The translations under genes and the position numbers were made by a program. Below are positions 1 through 10,302 of a stretch of 64,000 nucleotides of DNA, piece after piece. The notes beneath the pieces were generated by a model, which was not told the origin of the DNA, did no database searches, and saw only the letters and a list, made by a program, of their open reading frames with translations. Each line of letters begins with the position of its first letter. Position 1 is the first letter of the stretch. Source of the DNA: Parapristionchus giblindavisi (Eukaryota > Nematoda > Chromadorea > Rhabditida > Diplogasteridae); contig CALSFV010000074.1 in the NCBI GenBank assembly GCA_943737045.1, forward strand, positions 1 to 64,000, in the 5' to 3' direction.

Positions 1-1553
1 GCCCATCAAAGCCGAGATCACTCCTCCTCGCAACGTACAGAGAGCGCATCAGATGATCTCTGGGGTGTTCACGGCTACAAAGGTCTGATCGTAAATAGTT
101 TATAGGCACACCCAAGTTAATATTTCTCTCCGCATTGACAATCCTCTCTCGCAGACAAATAGAGCGAGAGAGTGTGGCGATAGCTGAGAGATTCAAATTA
201 GCTCGGGCTGTCACTTTAACCCTAGCATTCCTTAGTAAACCCTTTTGCTCATAAATCGGATACAAACAGTTCGAGTTTCCGTGAAATGATACGACTCTTT
301 TTATTCTTTTTTTTCCGTATTTTAATATTTCATCAGATTTCGGATGCTTCCAGAACTCCACCTACGAGAACCAGAATGTAAGATTTTTGATCAATTTCTT
401 AAAGGCACACGCCTAGATAATTTCACACTACGCTCTCGCAACACACTCTCGTAGACAAAGAAAGCGAGAGAGCATTGCCAGAGTGGAGAGTTTTAGAATA
501 GCTCGGGTATGCGTTAAAAGCTGATGTGGCTTTGTGTGGAAAAATTGAGAAAATATCGGTCTTTTGCTTACTCCAATGAAGATCAAGAATATTCGGGTGT
601 AGATATATTAAATTAAATTATTCAATCAATTATCACAGGTCACGGCCTCTTTCCCTCCACGAGATCAGAGTAGAGATCACGCCTGATGAAGAGATCACAG
701 GCATCTTCCACGCGAGACCAGCCAAGGTCCTATCGAGGTAAGGTTACGGTAGTCGAAGTCTAATATCGATCTATAAGAATTAATCTGCAGTCTGCAGTTA
801 TTATTCTTATTCTTATATTCTGTGTTGCTTTAAAGAACTTTTTTTCCTTTTTCGGTTTTTGAACTCCAAACTAATTTATTTCTTGAGATATGAAGGTTGA
901 ATATGTGACGGTTGAAATTTAATTTTGCTTTGAAAAATAATGCAATATTTTTTTTTAAATTCAGGCAATCATCATCTTCGAACTCTTCAATCTCTTCATC
1001 GTCACCTCCAGGACACAGAAAGAACGGAGTGGTCCAGGCTCCACGACTCATCGCTTTCAATAATAGTCAAATGAAGAGGTAGCCTATGTCTTTTTTCGCA
1101 GAATCTTTATTTCGCTGGGTAATATTACAGTGAGTGGCGCGCGAAAAGTAATTTATTTTTAGTTACTGTTTCGCTATTTCATGAGTATATAGAGAAACAT
1201 TAAATAAAAATATGCTACTTTTCGCGCGCCACCCAGTATAATATTACTCTGCAAAAACAGCAGATGTCTTATCGTTTTTGTTCAAAAATACTAAGTGAAA
1301 AGGACGAACACTGTGACCGAATGAAATTATTAACTTTCGCAGATAGTGTCACAATCTTTCATGCATTTCGCTTAGAGCGGAATAGTGGAAAGAATTGAGA
1401 AGCGAAGTTTGAGGGGAAGTATCAACAAAATTAGCAGTGCAATAATCAAAATACCACATAATAAAAAATTACAGAAGTGAGTCCTCATCGGCCAGTATCA
1501 CCTCCTCGAGAGGTCGTCTGCAGAAGTTATGGAGGGAGTCGGAAGGACTATAG
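1..1553 (+). CDS. 3' end of an unrecognised spliced gene (partial)
   Basis: Five exons can be joined in one frame: about 1-87, 337-377, 639-737, 965-1078 and 1475-1553, with the stop TAG at 1551-1553. Acceptors are clear (TTTCATCAG, TTATCACAG, AAATTCAG, AATTACAG) and phases match at each later junction (exon 2 ends AT, exon 3 begins G; exon 3 ends AG, exon 4 begins G; exon 4 ends AG, exon 5 begins A). The first donor (GTCTGA) is poor, so that boundary is uncertain. The first and third exons share an I-K/R-x-E-I-T-P motif followed by I-S/T-G-x-F-x-A, so the protein may hold a repeated unit. The last two exons are serine-rich (SSSSNSSISSSSPP near the start of exon 4) and end RLQKLWRESEGL. I do not recognise the family. 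The 5' part lies outside the window. Broken copies of exon 4 recur at 2450-2520 and 46340-46425, which ties this gene to the array's history. Confidence 0.6.
103..220. mobile_element. 118-bp hairpin MITE, TTAA type, copy a
   Basis: A palindromic element of a family with five copies here (103, 399, 8315, 16185, 50569). Arms read roughly AAGCGACACCCCAA and its complement, with inner arms CTCTCGT and ACGAGAG around a short loop. It lies in the first intron of the upstream gene. TTTAA or TTAA flanks the better copies. There is no coding capacity. Confidence 0.65.
399..519. mobile_element. 120-bp hairpin MITE, TTAA type, copy b
   Basis: Same family as 103-220, more diverged, with TTAAAG and GTTAAAAG at its ends. 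It lies in the second intron of the upstream gene. The arms around CTCTCGTAGACAAAGAAAGCGAGAG are visible. Confidence 0.6.
1117..1247. mobile_element. Palindromic MITE with GGCGCGCGAAAAGTA arms
   Basis: Left arm 1117-1151 and right arm 1213-1247 are near-perfect reverse complements (GTGGCGCGCGAAAAGTA against TACTTTTCGCGCGCCAC). The loop is about 60 bases. It sits in the last intron of the upstream gene. No transposase is present. Confidence 0.7.
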
Positions 1554-1749
1554 AATAGACTCCGCCCACATTTCATCGATTGTCTTTCTTGTCCGGACAA
1601 GCCCATAGATACCGTAGTTACTCTTGTAGTTTGTAGTTTTCACACGATTCTAGGCACGCCGCCAACATTTCGCCGTCCACCACCACTCCCGTTGTCATAT
1701 CTCACTCACCATAATCCGGCCAGTAATCAATCGATACTCGGGAGGAAAC

Positions 1750-1865
1750 CTACCGTATACCCCCGTATACCGTATACTTACCGTATACCCCCGTATTCCG
1801 TATACCTACCGTATACCCCCGTATACCATATACCTACCGTATACCCCCGTATACCGTATTCCCCC
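1750..1865. repeat. Minisatellite, unit near 28 bp (CCGTATACCCCC...)
   Basis: About four imperfect units built from CCGTATACCCCCGTATACC and TATACCTA follow each other just downstream of the upstream gene. An open frame across it is an artefact of the repeat (PRIPYTYRIPPYSVYLPY-like). Confidence 0.8.
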
Positions 1866-2025
1866 GACACGAATACGTACATTATACACACATTATATCT
1901 GCCTGTACTGGTAATAATTATCCATCGCAAGAATTGTAACACAGTTGCCTGTATATCGATGCTATGAATAAAGGAATTTTGATTTTGGTATGATTTTACG
2001 CCGGACCAATGAGATTATCGCTGAT

Positions 2026-2140
2026 ATTTTTTCCAGCCTGGAACCCGGCCAACTGCATGGATCCAGGATGGAAATTTACCAGATTCCATCTATCGATACC
2101 GGGAAAAGGGCGCTAGACCGGGTTCCAGGCTGGAAAAAAT
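2026..2140. mobile_element. Short TIR element (CCAGCCTGGAACCCGG arms)
   Basis: Inverted arms TTTTTTCCAGCCTGGAACCC and its complement flank about 65 bases. TA lies on each side, which suggests a TA target. No coding capacity. Confidence 0.6.
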
Positions 2141-2389
2141 AACAGAGATCGGGATTGGAGAGAGAATGTGGGCGGTGCATATTTTCACATAAGGTATAAG
2201 CAATTACTTAATTCTATTCTTCACTTAAAGGGAGAAACTTTGTCAATATACCCTTTAAACTCGTGGGACTCTTATGACGTTGCGAAGGTGGTAATAATCT
2301 TGAGAAAGTCAGAAAAACTACGAAACAGGAGACAAGGGAAGAGACTGGACTACTGATGATCGGACAGATAGACCCTCTGTTAGAATATA

Positions 2390-2520
2390 CTTCACCTTCG
2401 TTGCGTTATTGCCTTTGAAATTTAATTTTGATTTGAAACATTTTAAAAAGTCAGGCAATAAGCTCTTCGATTTCTTCATCAGAGAAAGAATAGAGTGGAC
2501 CAGGCTCCACGGCAAGGCTG
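2390..2520 (+). pseudogene. Relic of exon 4 of the upstream gene
   Basis: The stretch from TTTAATTTTGATTTGAAA to GGACCAGGCTCCACGG matches 905-1050, the intron end and exon 4 of the upstream gene, but with deletions and a broken frame. It lies just before the promoter region of F-box copy 1. A better-kept equivalent is at 46340-46425. The duplicated unit of the array therefore seems to include the tail of the flanking gene. Confidence 0.55.
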
Positions 2521-2914
2521 TGCGGAAAACAAGTTTTCGTAAAATTTAGGAAAACGGAAATTTTACGGAAAAAAATCTAAATTCACTTAAATTCACAAAT
2601 TGTCGATTTAAAAAAAATTTTTTTGTTTTATCGATTTCAAGAAAATCATAGAAAACAACAAGGAACACAATGAACAACAAATCAAGAATTAGCTCTTAAC
2701 AAATTTCGGGAATGATAGTTAGGAAGAGCAAATACGGAAATTCACTTTCGACCAAGGTTAGGAGAAATTTGTTAAAAATTTTTTTTAAATTTTTGATACA
2801 AGAAATGGTAAAAATCGTTTTTTTAAGAAACACATATTCAATGATATCCAATAATTGGGATAGAGGCTATGAGTTCTCAGAGAGATAGAGAGAGAGGGGG
2901 GGGGGAGAGAGATT

Positions 2915-2972
2915 CTCTCACGTGGTGTGTCTCGGCGACCTTTCTCATATCGCTCCAAACGACACTAGCTTC
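2915..2972 (+). promoter_or_regulatory. Conserved upstream box of F-box copy 1
   Basis: CTCTCACGTGGTGTGTCTCG followed by GCGACCTTTCTCATATCGCT recurs upstream of all six paralogues (2915, 11296, 19008, 34932, 46624 with a LINE inside, 51381). It is about 150 bases before the start codon here and follows a GA-rich tract. It contains CACGTG, the classic E-box for bHLH factors. That it is promoter or 5' UTR is inferred from position and conservation. Confidence 0.55.
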
Positions 2973-3090
2973 TTTTCCTTATTCTGCATTTTGTTATTGC
3001 TGTCGTTTAAAGCATTGTAACTGTTTTTATTTTGGTATGTAAGTAGTGTGCAGTTCTAGCTATCCTTTATTGAATTACAAGATCGAAGAC

Positions 3091-6000
3091 ATGGAGACAG
3101 TGCCTGGAGTGAGTTTGTTTTTTTTCATTTTTATGTCCACTTATTATATTACACTTACATTCTAATATTATATCAATTTATTATACTTTATTATACTTTG
3201 TATAAGGATTGCAATATAGCTCGGATAGTATGGAAACTTATTGTTAGGGCGCAAAGACTAATCAGTCAGTTAGTGGAAACCATTCCCACCAATGATTTTC
3301 TGGTTTGAAAAGGAAAAAAACATTGTGTTGTATTTAATAATAATATGCTTTATGCGGTGCAAAAGTAAACTTGATGATAGATTATTTGACAAGTAGTACA
3401 GTAGGAATATGTAAATACGATGCGACCTGTGTGAATGGTTTTGCGAATGGTTGGTATTAGCCAAAAACTTTCTACCCTTTCTGCCTTAAAAGTAATACTT
3501 CATCCTGTCAGCATAAAGATGAGGTCAAAGCAGTGGTTATCTTTATATTCACAAGTAATGCGCCTCGTTCTCTGAGAGAATTCTTCTCCATTCAAAAAAA
3601 CATACAAATATGAAAAAAACATACAAACTTGATAAGAACAGTCAAATAACCCAGCTCGTCCAAAACCCTCTCTCTCTGCCTCTCTCTTCTCAGTCCCACT
3701 ATCTCGATCTCTATTATTCAGACATGGAAAAACGAGAACGAAAAAATAGAAAAAAAACTACAATTTTCTACAATCTCAACGATTTATCTTTCCTTATTTT
3801 GCATATTTTGAACATGATAATGATCTTTCAGAAGAGGAAGATCTGCACAAGTGAAGTCGAAGATGACGATGGTTTCGGAAAGAAGATGGCTCTTGAAACA
3901 GAAGGAAAATCAAATGTATGGATTATTTATTTTCATACAGTTGTGGATGTTAGCTTTGTCGAATTAGTAAATGCACCACGCGGCATCGCTCCGCATCAGG
4001 GCTGGGATTTTATGTTTACGGAATTTGCGTAAAAATACTGTTTTACGGATTCCGTAAAATTCAATCCGTAAAATTTATGGCCGAAACAGAGGGAATCTTC
4101 TTATTCACAAGATTTATCCTTTCGTCTCTGATAGAATTCATCTCCATTCAAGAAAACGTCTGCATATGAAACTTGATTAGAATAGTCAAATAACCCACGC
4201 AAACTTTACGTTGCTCGTCCAATCGGCTTTAAATACTCAATCATCTAATAACATGGGGCAAAGTTTTCAATATCTTGTGAGTTATTGTCAAAATTTGTCA
4301 CAAATGTTTCACTTTTCGACGGTAATTTTTTTTTCAAAAAAAAAATAAAATCATATTATTATAAGATAATTATATTGTATTTTTATTATGAGTTATTTTG
4401 ACATAAGAATTGCTTTCGAATGAAAGTTCTTCCCTTTAAGGTCAATCTACTCGATCTTCCAATTGAAATTCAAACAAAGATAATCTCACTTCTGAGATAT
4501 GAAGATCAAATATCAATTCGCCGAACATGTTCGATACTGAAGAAAGCGGAGAAAGAAGCAGATAAATCATACAAGTACCTCCTCATAGCCAGGGTATGTT
4601 TAAATTAAATTATTCTGTGTAATCTTCAAAAGCTAAAATCAATAGCAAGAGTTTTACTCTGTGGCATATGTACCATCTATCTATCATGATCTTTCCATTT
4701 ACTACCATACCATAAATAAAGACCTTTTTTTACCATCCCTGCATGTAGGACCCATTTTTGATATGTTATGTGCAGCACGATACAGCAGCACGTTACCTGG
4801 GTCAAATTGAAAAATCCTGAAAAATCCGCTAAAAACATGTTCGATACTCCCAAAACAGTTATAAACTACAATCCCTAAACAATGCAAATTTGAGGAGTCC
4901 GGTGGTTGTAGGAAAAGGGGCCGGACAAAGATGATTCTGAGCCTGGCTGAGAAAAGGCCTGAATATTACTACTCACGATCGAATCGGAAAGGAAAAGTGA
5001 TGAAATGTGCTACTACAGCAGAATCTACTAGAGAAAATGTACGTTTTAGATTCTTCTCTTGGTTTTGTATAACCGTCTTGAATGCATTCATTCATTGGTG
5101 CATTTTCCCCTTTATTTGTGCGCTCATCGTCTCAATCATAGGTGGGCGCTTGAAAACGAATTTGTTTTGAGCACAGCATTTCCTTCCTATGGGGGCCATG
5201 CGCATAGCCTTGCCTCGCAAAAAAAATGGAAAATTTCCAATTGATTTCGTAAAAAATAGCCATGCGCATAGCCTTGCCTGAGGCAAGTTGCCTCCCCTTT
5301 CCCCGGTTTGCGCACAGCCTTTCCCACAGCATGCCCACCTATGGTCTCAATCAATACAATACAATGTCCTTTATTATCTTTTTTTTCAAGAACAGATCCA
5401 CTATGGCGGGAATGGTTACCACTGAACGACTGATTTGCCTGGCCATGGTGTTAAGACTACTCCAATACTGCGGGTACTTCTATCTTGAATTATTCTTTTA
5501 TCTTTTAATGATCAATTATGGGTCTCTTACATACATTTTCGGTGTCCTCACCAAATTATTTTTATATAGTGGGTCGATTTAGAAAAATCGTCATTTTTCG
5601 CTTATATTGTAATCTTTCACATAAGAAATGAGCTTTATATAGTGGGTCAATCCTCACTTTGTGAGGGTATAAAAATGTATGGCCTCTTACATTAAAATAT
5701 ATATTTATGCTATGCTGTACAAACGAGAGACAAGTCTAGTGGCAACCATTGGTTTTGAGCTTGAGAAAGGACATTGTATTGTACGAAACGCATTATATGT
5801 AGTCCCGCACAGTTGCTCTCCCTAAAGGCGAATTCATGTCGTATCTTTCTAAATGTTTTAAAAATATTTCATAAGTTGTGTTGTATTATTAGATAATGTT
5901 AATGCGGTGTTACATTTGCGAGCCGGATAGGTGCCCATCAACTTCAATTTTGGAGTGTGTTGGGTTCCAAGTGGAAATCCGTGATTGTCAACCTGAATAC

Positions 6001-9000
6001 GGTAGGAAGTTGAACTATCGATCAATAATGGTTGGCTACATCAACCCTGTTGTCACTCTGGTTTTTCCCCTTGTGACCCAACACTATAAAATTACCCCGC
6101 AAATGTTGTACCGCATGATTCAATTGATTTTGCAGTATTATGAAAAGTGCGGGAAATTCAAATACGAAACATGGATTACTGTAGGAATCGAATGCTTTTA
6201 TAGTGGAATGGGTTGATAAAATAATAATATGATAATGATAAATAATCATACATTGCCATGCCCTCGCAGTGCGAGGATTGATGCACTATATAAGGCCCAT
6301 TTTAGGCCACTTGATAAAAAAATGAAGCTAAAAATGACGATTTTTATGCGAAAATAACGAATTTTGTGAATCAACCCACCCTACTTCGTTTCTGTCGCGA
6401 TCTTAGCTGATGATGATCACAACTACTGAACTATTTAAAAAAAAACTTTTTCGAAAGATGCAACATGATTCGCCTTTAGGGGAAGCTGTTTTTTAGTATT
6501 CAAAAGTCACTAAATGAAAAAATGAATGCACATCTTACACATTGTCTTGTTAGAAAAATACTTACAATACTATTTTAACTGCACACCAGAAACACATTGG
6601 CGAAAATCTTATCGAATCTTTAATTGCATCTTAAATTATCTTTAATCTTTGATCTTAAATATTCTTCTTTAATCTTTAATTATTTTTAATTGCAGATCTT
6701 ATGGGGTGACTATTTCGGACCAAGAACTGAAGAAACGCCACTTGGAGATTACCCTAATGTAGTATCTCCTTATCTGCGAAGATCGTCTTTCGGTGCTATA
6801 GCACTACTCGGAGTTGGTTATTTCACTTTCATAAAAGCTCTTTTTTAAATCTGAGCAATAGAGTGTTTAAAAATCAATTTGACCTCCCCAGTCATACTTA
6901 TCCCTTTTTCCTAGATTAGTTCTAAACTCCCAAATTGCCAATGTACCAAAACCGCACACCGATTTCGCTATTTTAGCGACAGATCTCATGCCATCCCATT
7001 TCTTTTTTTCATAATATGATGGAAAAAGGATAGGAATAAGAATAAGAATTATGTGGATTATGCCCTTCACAATTGATAAGTTCCTTTACAGCTTAATCTG
7101 ACGCCACAACTATTTACTACACTTCGAATGATGTTTACTACCACCAAGATCGATCTACTGTACATAAAAAGTGTACTGAACCTAGAATATCAGTGAGTTT
7201 TCTACTTTTGAACTTTCATTGAACGAGAACTTTTCCAACTCGAAAAATGGAATAATTCAGAGACTACTACATCCTCATGCGCATGGCCAGACGTATCTAC
7301 TTTGGTGTTTACTATACCATTGATAGACTTCCTTTTGATAGTGTTCTACTATTGGCAATGTCAAGATCTCTAGAACGAATCAATATTTCTACGGCAAATA
7401 TGAAGATGGAAGAGGTACGCAATTTGTTCGAATTATTATTATATTATATTTCAAATGTTCTTCTCAAGCACTGCTGATCATGACGTACTGTAGATGTAAG
7501 AAAGTATAACCACAACTGAAGATATCAGAATACAATATTATGACTTTTATCCTATACCCTGGGTAGGATTAAAAATAATAATAATAATTTATCTACGCCC
7601 GAGGCACGTCAGCAGTTGACATGAAAATAATTGTGATTTGACAATGATATGGGTATTGATTCTCCAGGGGGGATCAGGGTTGAAATGGTTGAGATAGGTC
7701 AAAGATAATAGGGTGGCTTTCTAATTTACGTTTAAATAAAATGGAATTGCATCAAATTATATAACGAGAACCAGCATGAAACTCTAACAGGAAATACGTC
7801 GAGTCTAAAGAACGCGATCAAAATTCGCGATTTCCATTATCGATTTTCTCGAATAACACAAGCTCGTGGCAAGTAGAATCGGCGTATTTCCTGTAAGAAT
7901 TTATGCCGATTCTTGTGATATATGCCACTAACCGCAACTCCGTGGTAATTTTAGACCATTGCCTTTGTGAGACCCTTTGTTTGATGCTGAAAAGAAATTC
8001 TACCATGTGAAGCGGAAATCATTGCGTCTTTTCAGGGATACTTGAGGAGATATTTTAAGGATGATTCCGTGATTGATGACAAACTCCTGATAGAATTGGT
8101 GTCGTCACCAACTTGTCGTATTATCGATTTGTTAATTAACTGTACCTTGATAACTGCTGAGGGTCTTCACGAAGCTATGATGGTATGCATTTTTCATGAA
8201 TACATAGATAGTATTTTACATTTTCATTAAACACATTTTTATCGGCTAGTTTAACGGTGTTGCTATGAGAACTCTCGATTCATGACGAATGCCTTGACAG
8301 AATATATATATTTTTAAAGACACACCCCAAATTAATTTTACTCTCCGCATTGGCGATACTCTCTCGTGGGCTAAGAAAGCGAGAGAGTGTGGCTAGAGCA
8401 GAGAGTTTAAAATTATCTTGGGGTGTCGCTTTAAGTACGAAGTCACTTAAAATAGTCGAATTTTGTGATATAATCAAGTTCTCACTACATCTCCGTAATA
8501 TAATATTTCTTCCCCCCCTTGTGCAAATTCATTTAAAAAATTCATTTAAATCTTTTTTTTACTTTCTGAAACATCTTTATGATGCATGAGAAATGAATAA
8601 ATAAATTTTCAGAAATTATTGGAGCATGAGGATTACGAGAAAAGAGGATTTCGTATTCACGTTACATTCGCCACATTCCAGCAGTTCTTTCACAGACTGG
8701 GAATTTCCCACGAATACGGTACGTTCTCGCATGTTTTATCACTGTTCATTATAGGTGGAAACCATACCAGGGATGGGCGTAAAATGAAAATTTTACGGAT
8801 CCGTAAAAACGTAAAATTTACTTTTTTTTTTTAAATCCGTAAAATCCGTAAAATCTTTAAAACATGTATGTAGTTATATATTTCTTTATCACAACAGTAG
8901 ATATCAACGCAAAGATCAACAATAACGCCGAAAGAAATGGAAAATTATATCTACGCTACTAATAATTAGTCGAAACCATATCATTGGATGTTCTTATTAC

Positions 9001-10302
9001 ACTTATGGAGAATTCTGAAATTTTCATAAGTCGACTATATTCAATCAGAACATACTCACACCACTCTTACAACTGTTGAGCAAGTTTTTCGCGCAAAAAA
9101 TCTTTCTTTGTCCAATTTTCTTATATTTGTAAGCATTTATTTCATTAAAATATTTTACGGATTTTACGGTTTTGAATTTTACGGATTCCGTAAAATAAAA
9201 ATTTTACGGCCAATACCGTAAAATCCGAAAAATCCGTAAACGTAAAATCCCATCCCTGAACCATACATTTGGGTGCCCCCTGTAAAATTAGTACTTTTCG
9301 AAAATTTGTGGGATGACCCCTGTAATGCGGTGTTAAAATCTCGGAAAAGTAGATGGAAAAGTGAAAAGTAGTGTTAATTTCGTGATTGTAAAAGTAGTTG
9401 GAAAAGTAGCATAGCTTCATAATTTACAAACTTTTACAATGAAATTGCGAAGCTAGACTACTTTTCCAACTACTTTTACAGTCACAAAATAAACACTACT
9501 TTTCACTTTTCCATCTACTTTTCCAAGAATTTAAACCCACATAAAAAATGTCGTTTAGGTTAAATTTTTGGGGGAGAAGTGAAGCCCCCCCCCCTGTAAA
9601 AATAACCATTTTCGTTCGTAGGCCCCTGTAGAATCAAGCTCCAGGTACCCCGCCCATGTATGGTGGAAACGAATATGTTTTGTGCGCAGCTTTGCCTTCT
9701 CACTGACAATGAGCCCTCCGCATAGCCTTGCCTCGTAAATATTTTTTTTTAAATTTCCTGTCAAATTTGTCAAAATCAAATTTCTGCATAGCCATCAGAC
9801 TCCCTTCCCCCCCCCCCCCCCTGCGCGTCCACCTATGCTGTTAACACACACAGAGAAAAGAGGTGTAACTCAAAGCACTTAAGACATGCGAAGTGTTATA
9901 TTTAACACTTTTGAGCCATTTTAACACCCAAAAAGTGTTAAATATAACATTTCATAGGACTTATGTGTTGCTGTATATGGCAGTATTTTGTTTAACAATT
10001 TAAACAAATGTTCAGGTTGGTACGAATCATGTGATGGGAGCTATCGAAACTGTCATGCACTTTTTATCAACGTTAATATGCCCAATCCCGGATTCGTCTA
10101 CATGAGATCGAATTTGAATAACATCTCCATTTCGTGCAGACGTCTCGATCTCGATGACGATCATGTACAAATCGGCATTGGTTATTTCGAATTTATGCCC
10201 AGATTCTTTGATCCATTCCTTGATGAACCAACTGTGAAGAGTGTCACGCCATTACATTTGCTTTCCAATTCAATCCCAGGAGATAGGGATAACCTGGAGT
10301 GA
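3091..10302 (+). CDS. F-box gene, copy 1 (10 exons, intact)
   Basis: Exons: 3091-3108, 3832-3915, 4441-4593, 4895-5038, 6696-6812, 7092-7192, 7261-7414, 8036-8182, 8613-8718, 10016-10302. The joined frame is 436 aa, and phases agree with all other copies. Exon 1 (METVPG) precedes a GTGAGT donor. Exon 2 is acidic and lysine-rich. Exon 3 (residues about 35-85) is an F-box: it opens NLLDLPIEIQTKIISLL, with YEDQISIRRTCSILKKA downstream. Exon 5 carries the best-kept block, PRTEETPLGDYPNVVSPYLR. I do not recognise the C-terminal two thirds. By family, F-box proteins recruit substrates to SKP1-cullin ubiquitin ligases; the substrate is unknown. Introns host a truncated hAT-like element (3997-4229), a CATAGGTGGGC element (5137-5343), a foldback (5566-6390), a TTAA MITE and a hAT-like MITE (8767-9258). 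The start is the ATG kept in every copy. Confidence 0.8.
3997..4229. mobile_element. Left remnant of a hAT-like element (copy 1)
   Basis: Starts with CAGGGCTGGGATTTTATG after CTCCGCAT, exactly as the complete element at 20371-20791 does. It matches that element up to CAATCGGCTT, and then the rest, including the right end, is missing. The same truncated form occurs at 12658-12890, so the deletion predates the split of copies 1 and 2. Confidence 0.7.
5137..5343. mobile_element. hAT-like MITE, TIR CATAGGTGGGC, 8-bp TSD
   Basis: Ends are CATAGGTGGGC and GCCCACCTATG, flanked on both sides by GTCTCAAT (5129-5136 and 5344-5351). Copy 2 has the uninterrupted site near 13740 (CGTTTCAATCAATACAAT). It lies in intron 4 of copy 1. 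Related ends occur at 9640-9833 and 17290-17477. No transposase is present. Confidence 0.8.
5566..6390. mobile_element. Nested foldback element in intron 4 of copy 1
   Basis: Several pairs of inverted arms are nested: TATAGTGGGTCGATTTAG near 5568 with the ATCAACCCACC region near 6370, AAAAATCGTCATTTTT with AAAAATGACGATTTTT, and an inner pair around 5951-6090. An open frame of about 106 codons inside (5896-6216) reads across one inverted repeat and looks fortuitous. Copy 2 has a shorter, decayed version near 14160-14530. Confidence 0.5.
7765..7965. repeat. Remnant of a foldback family in intron 7 of copy 1
   Basis: The segment with ATCGATTTTCTCGAATAACA and GATATATGCCACTAACCGCA matches the arms of the 54755-55254 element. 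A shorter version is at 15685-15840 in copy 2. No coding capacity. Confidence 0.45.
8315..8435. mobile_element. 120-bp hairpin MITE, TTAA type, copy c
   Basis: Ends AAAGACACACCCCAAATT and TTGGGGTGTCGCTTTAA are nearly complementary. Inner arms are CTCTCTCGTGGGC and AAAGCGAGAGAG. It lies in intron 8 of F-box copy 1 and is shared with copy 2 at 16185-16305, so it was inserted before those copies separated. Confidence 0.8.
8767..9258. mobile_element. hAT-like MITE, TIR CAGGGATGGGC, TSD AACCATAC (copy 1)
   Basis: Begins CAGGGATGGGCGTAAAAT and ends ACGTAAAATCCCATCCCTG. The 8-bp duplication AACCATAC lies at 8759-8766 and 9259-9266. Many CCGTAAAAT motifs in both directions fill the subterminal parts. 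The TIR start and 8-bp duplication fit hAT transposons. Copy 2 has it at the same place (16627-17104). Confidence 0.85.
9325..9542. mobile_element. Hairpin MITE with AAAAGTAG arms, copy 1 only
   Basis: Two arms of about 85 bases mirror each other (CTCGGAAAAGTAGATGGAAA against CATCTACTTTTCCAAGAATT). Copy 2 lacks it: around 17163 the sequence runs CCCCTGTAATAAATGACG without a break. It is therefore younger than the copy 1/copy 2 duplication. Intron 9 of copy 1. Confidence 0.75.
9857..9970. mobile_element. Truncated palindromic MITE (AAGTGTTATATTTAACACTT)
   Basis: Same family as the complete copy at 17490-17637. The right terminal arm (TGTGGGTTACAC) is missing here. Intron 9 of copy 1. Confidence 0.6.

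Noticed and set aside
830..1060. Minus-strand acidic frame (PGGDDEEIEEFEDDD), also at 46175-46567
   Set aside because: It is the antisense of the serine-rich exon 4 of the upstream gene and its relic; TCA/TCT serine codons read backwards give acidic residues. Splice phases support the plus strand.
5896..6216. 106-codon plus-strand frame in intron 4 of copy 1
   Set aside because: It crosses an inverted repeat inside a foldback element, is not kept in copy 2 and has no recognisable domain.
8350..8589. Repeated frames starting MAILSRGLRKRESVARAES (also 16221 and 50512)
   Set aside because: They recur only because the 120-bp MITE recurs; the protein end is host intron sequence that differs by site.
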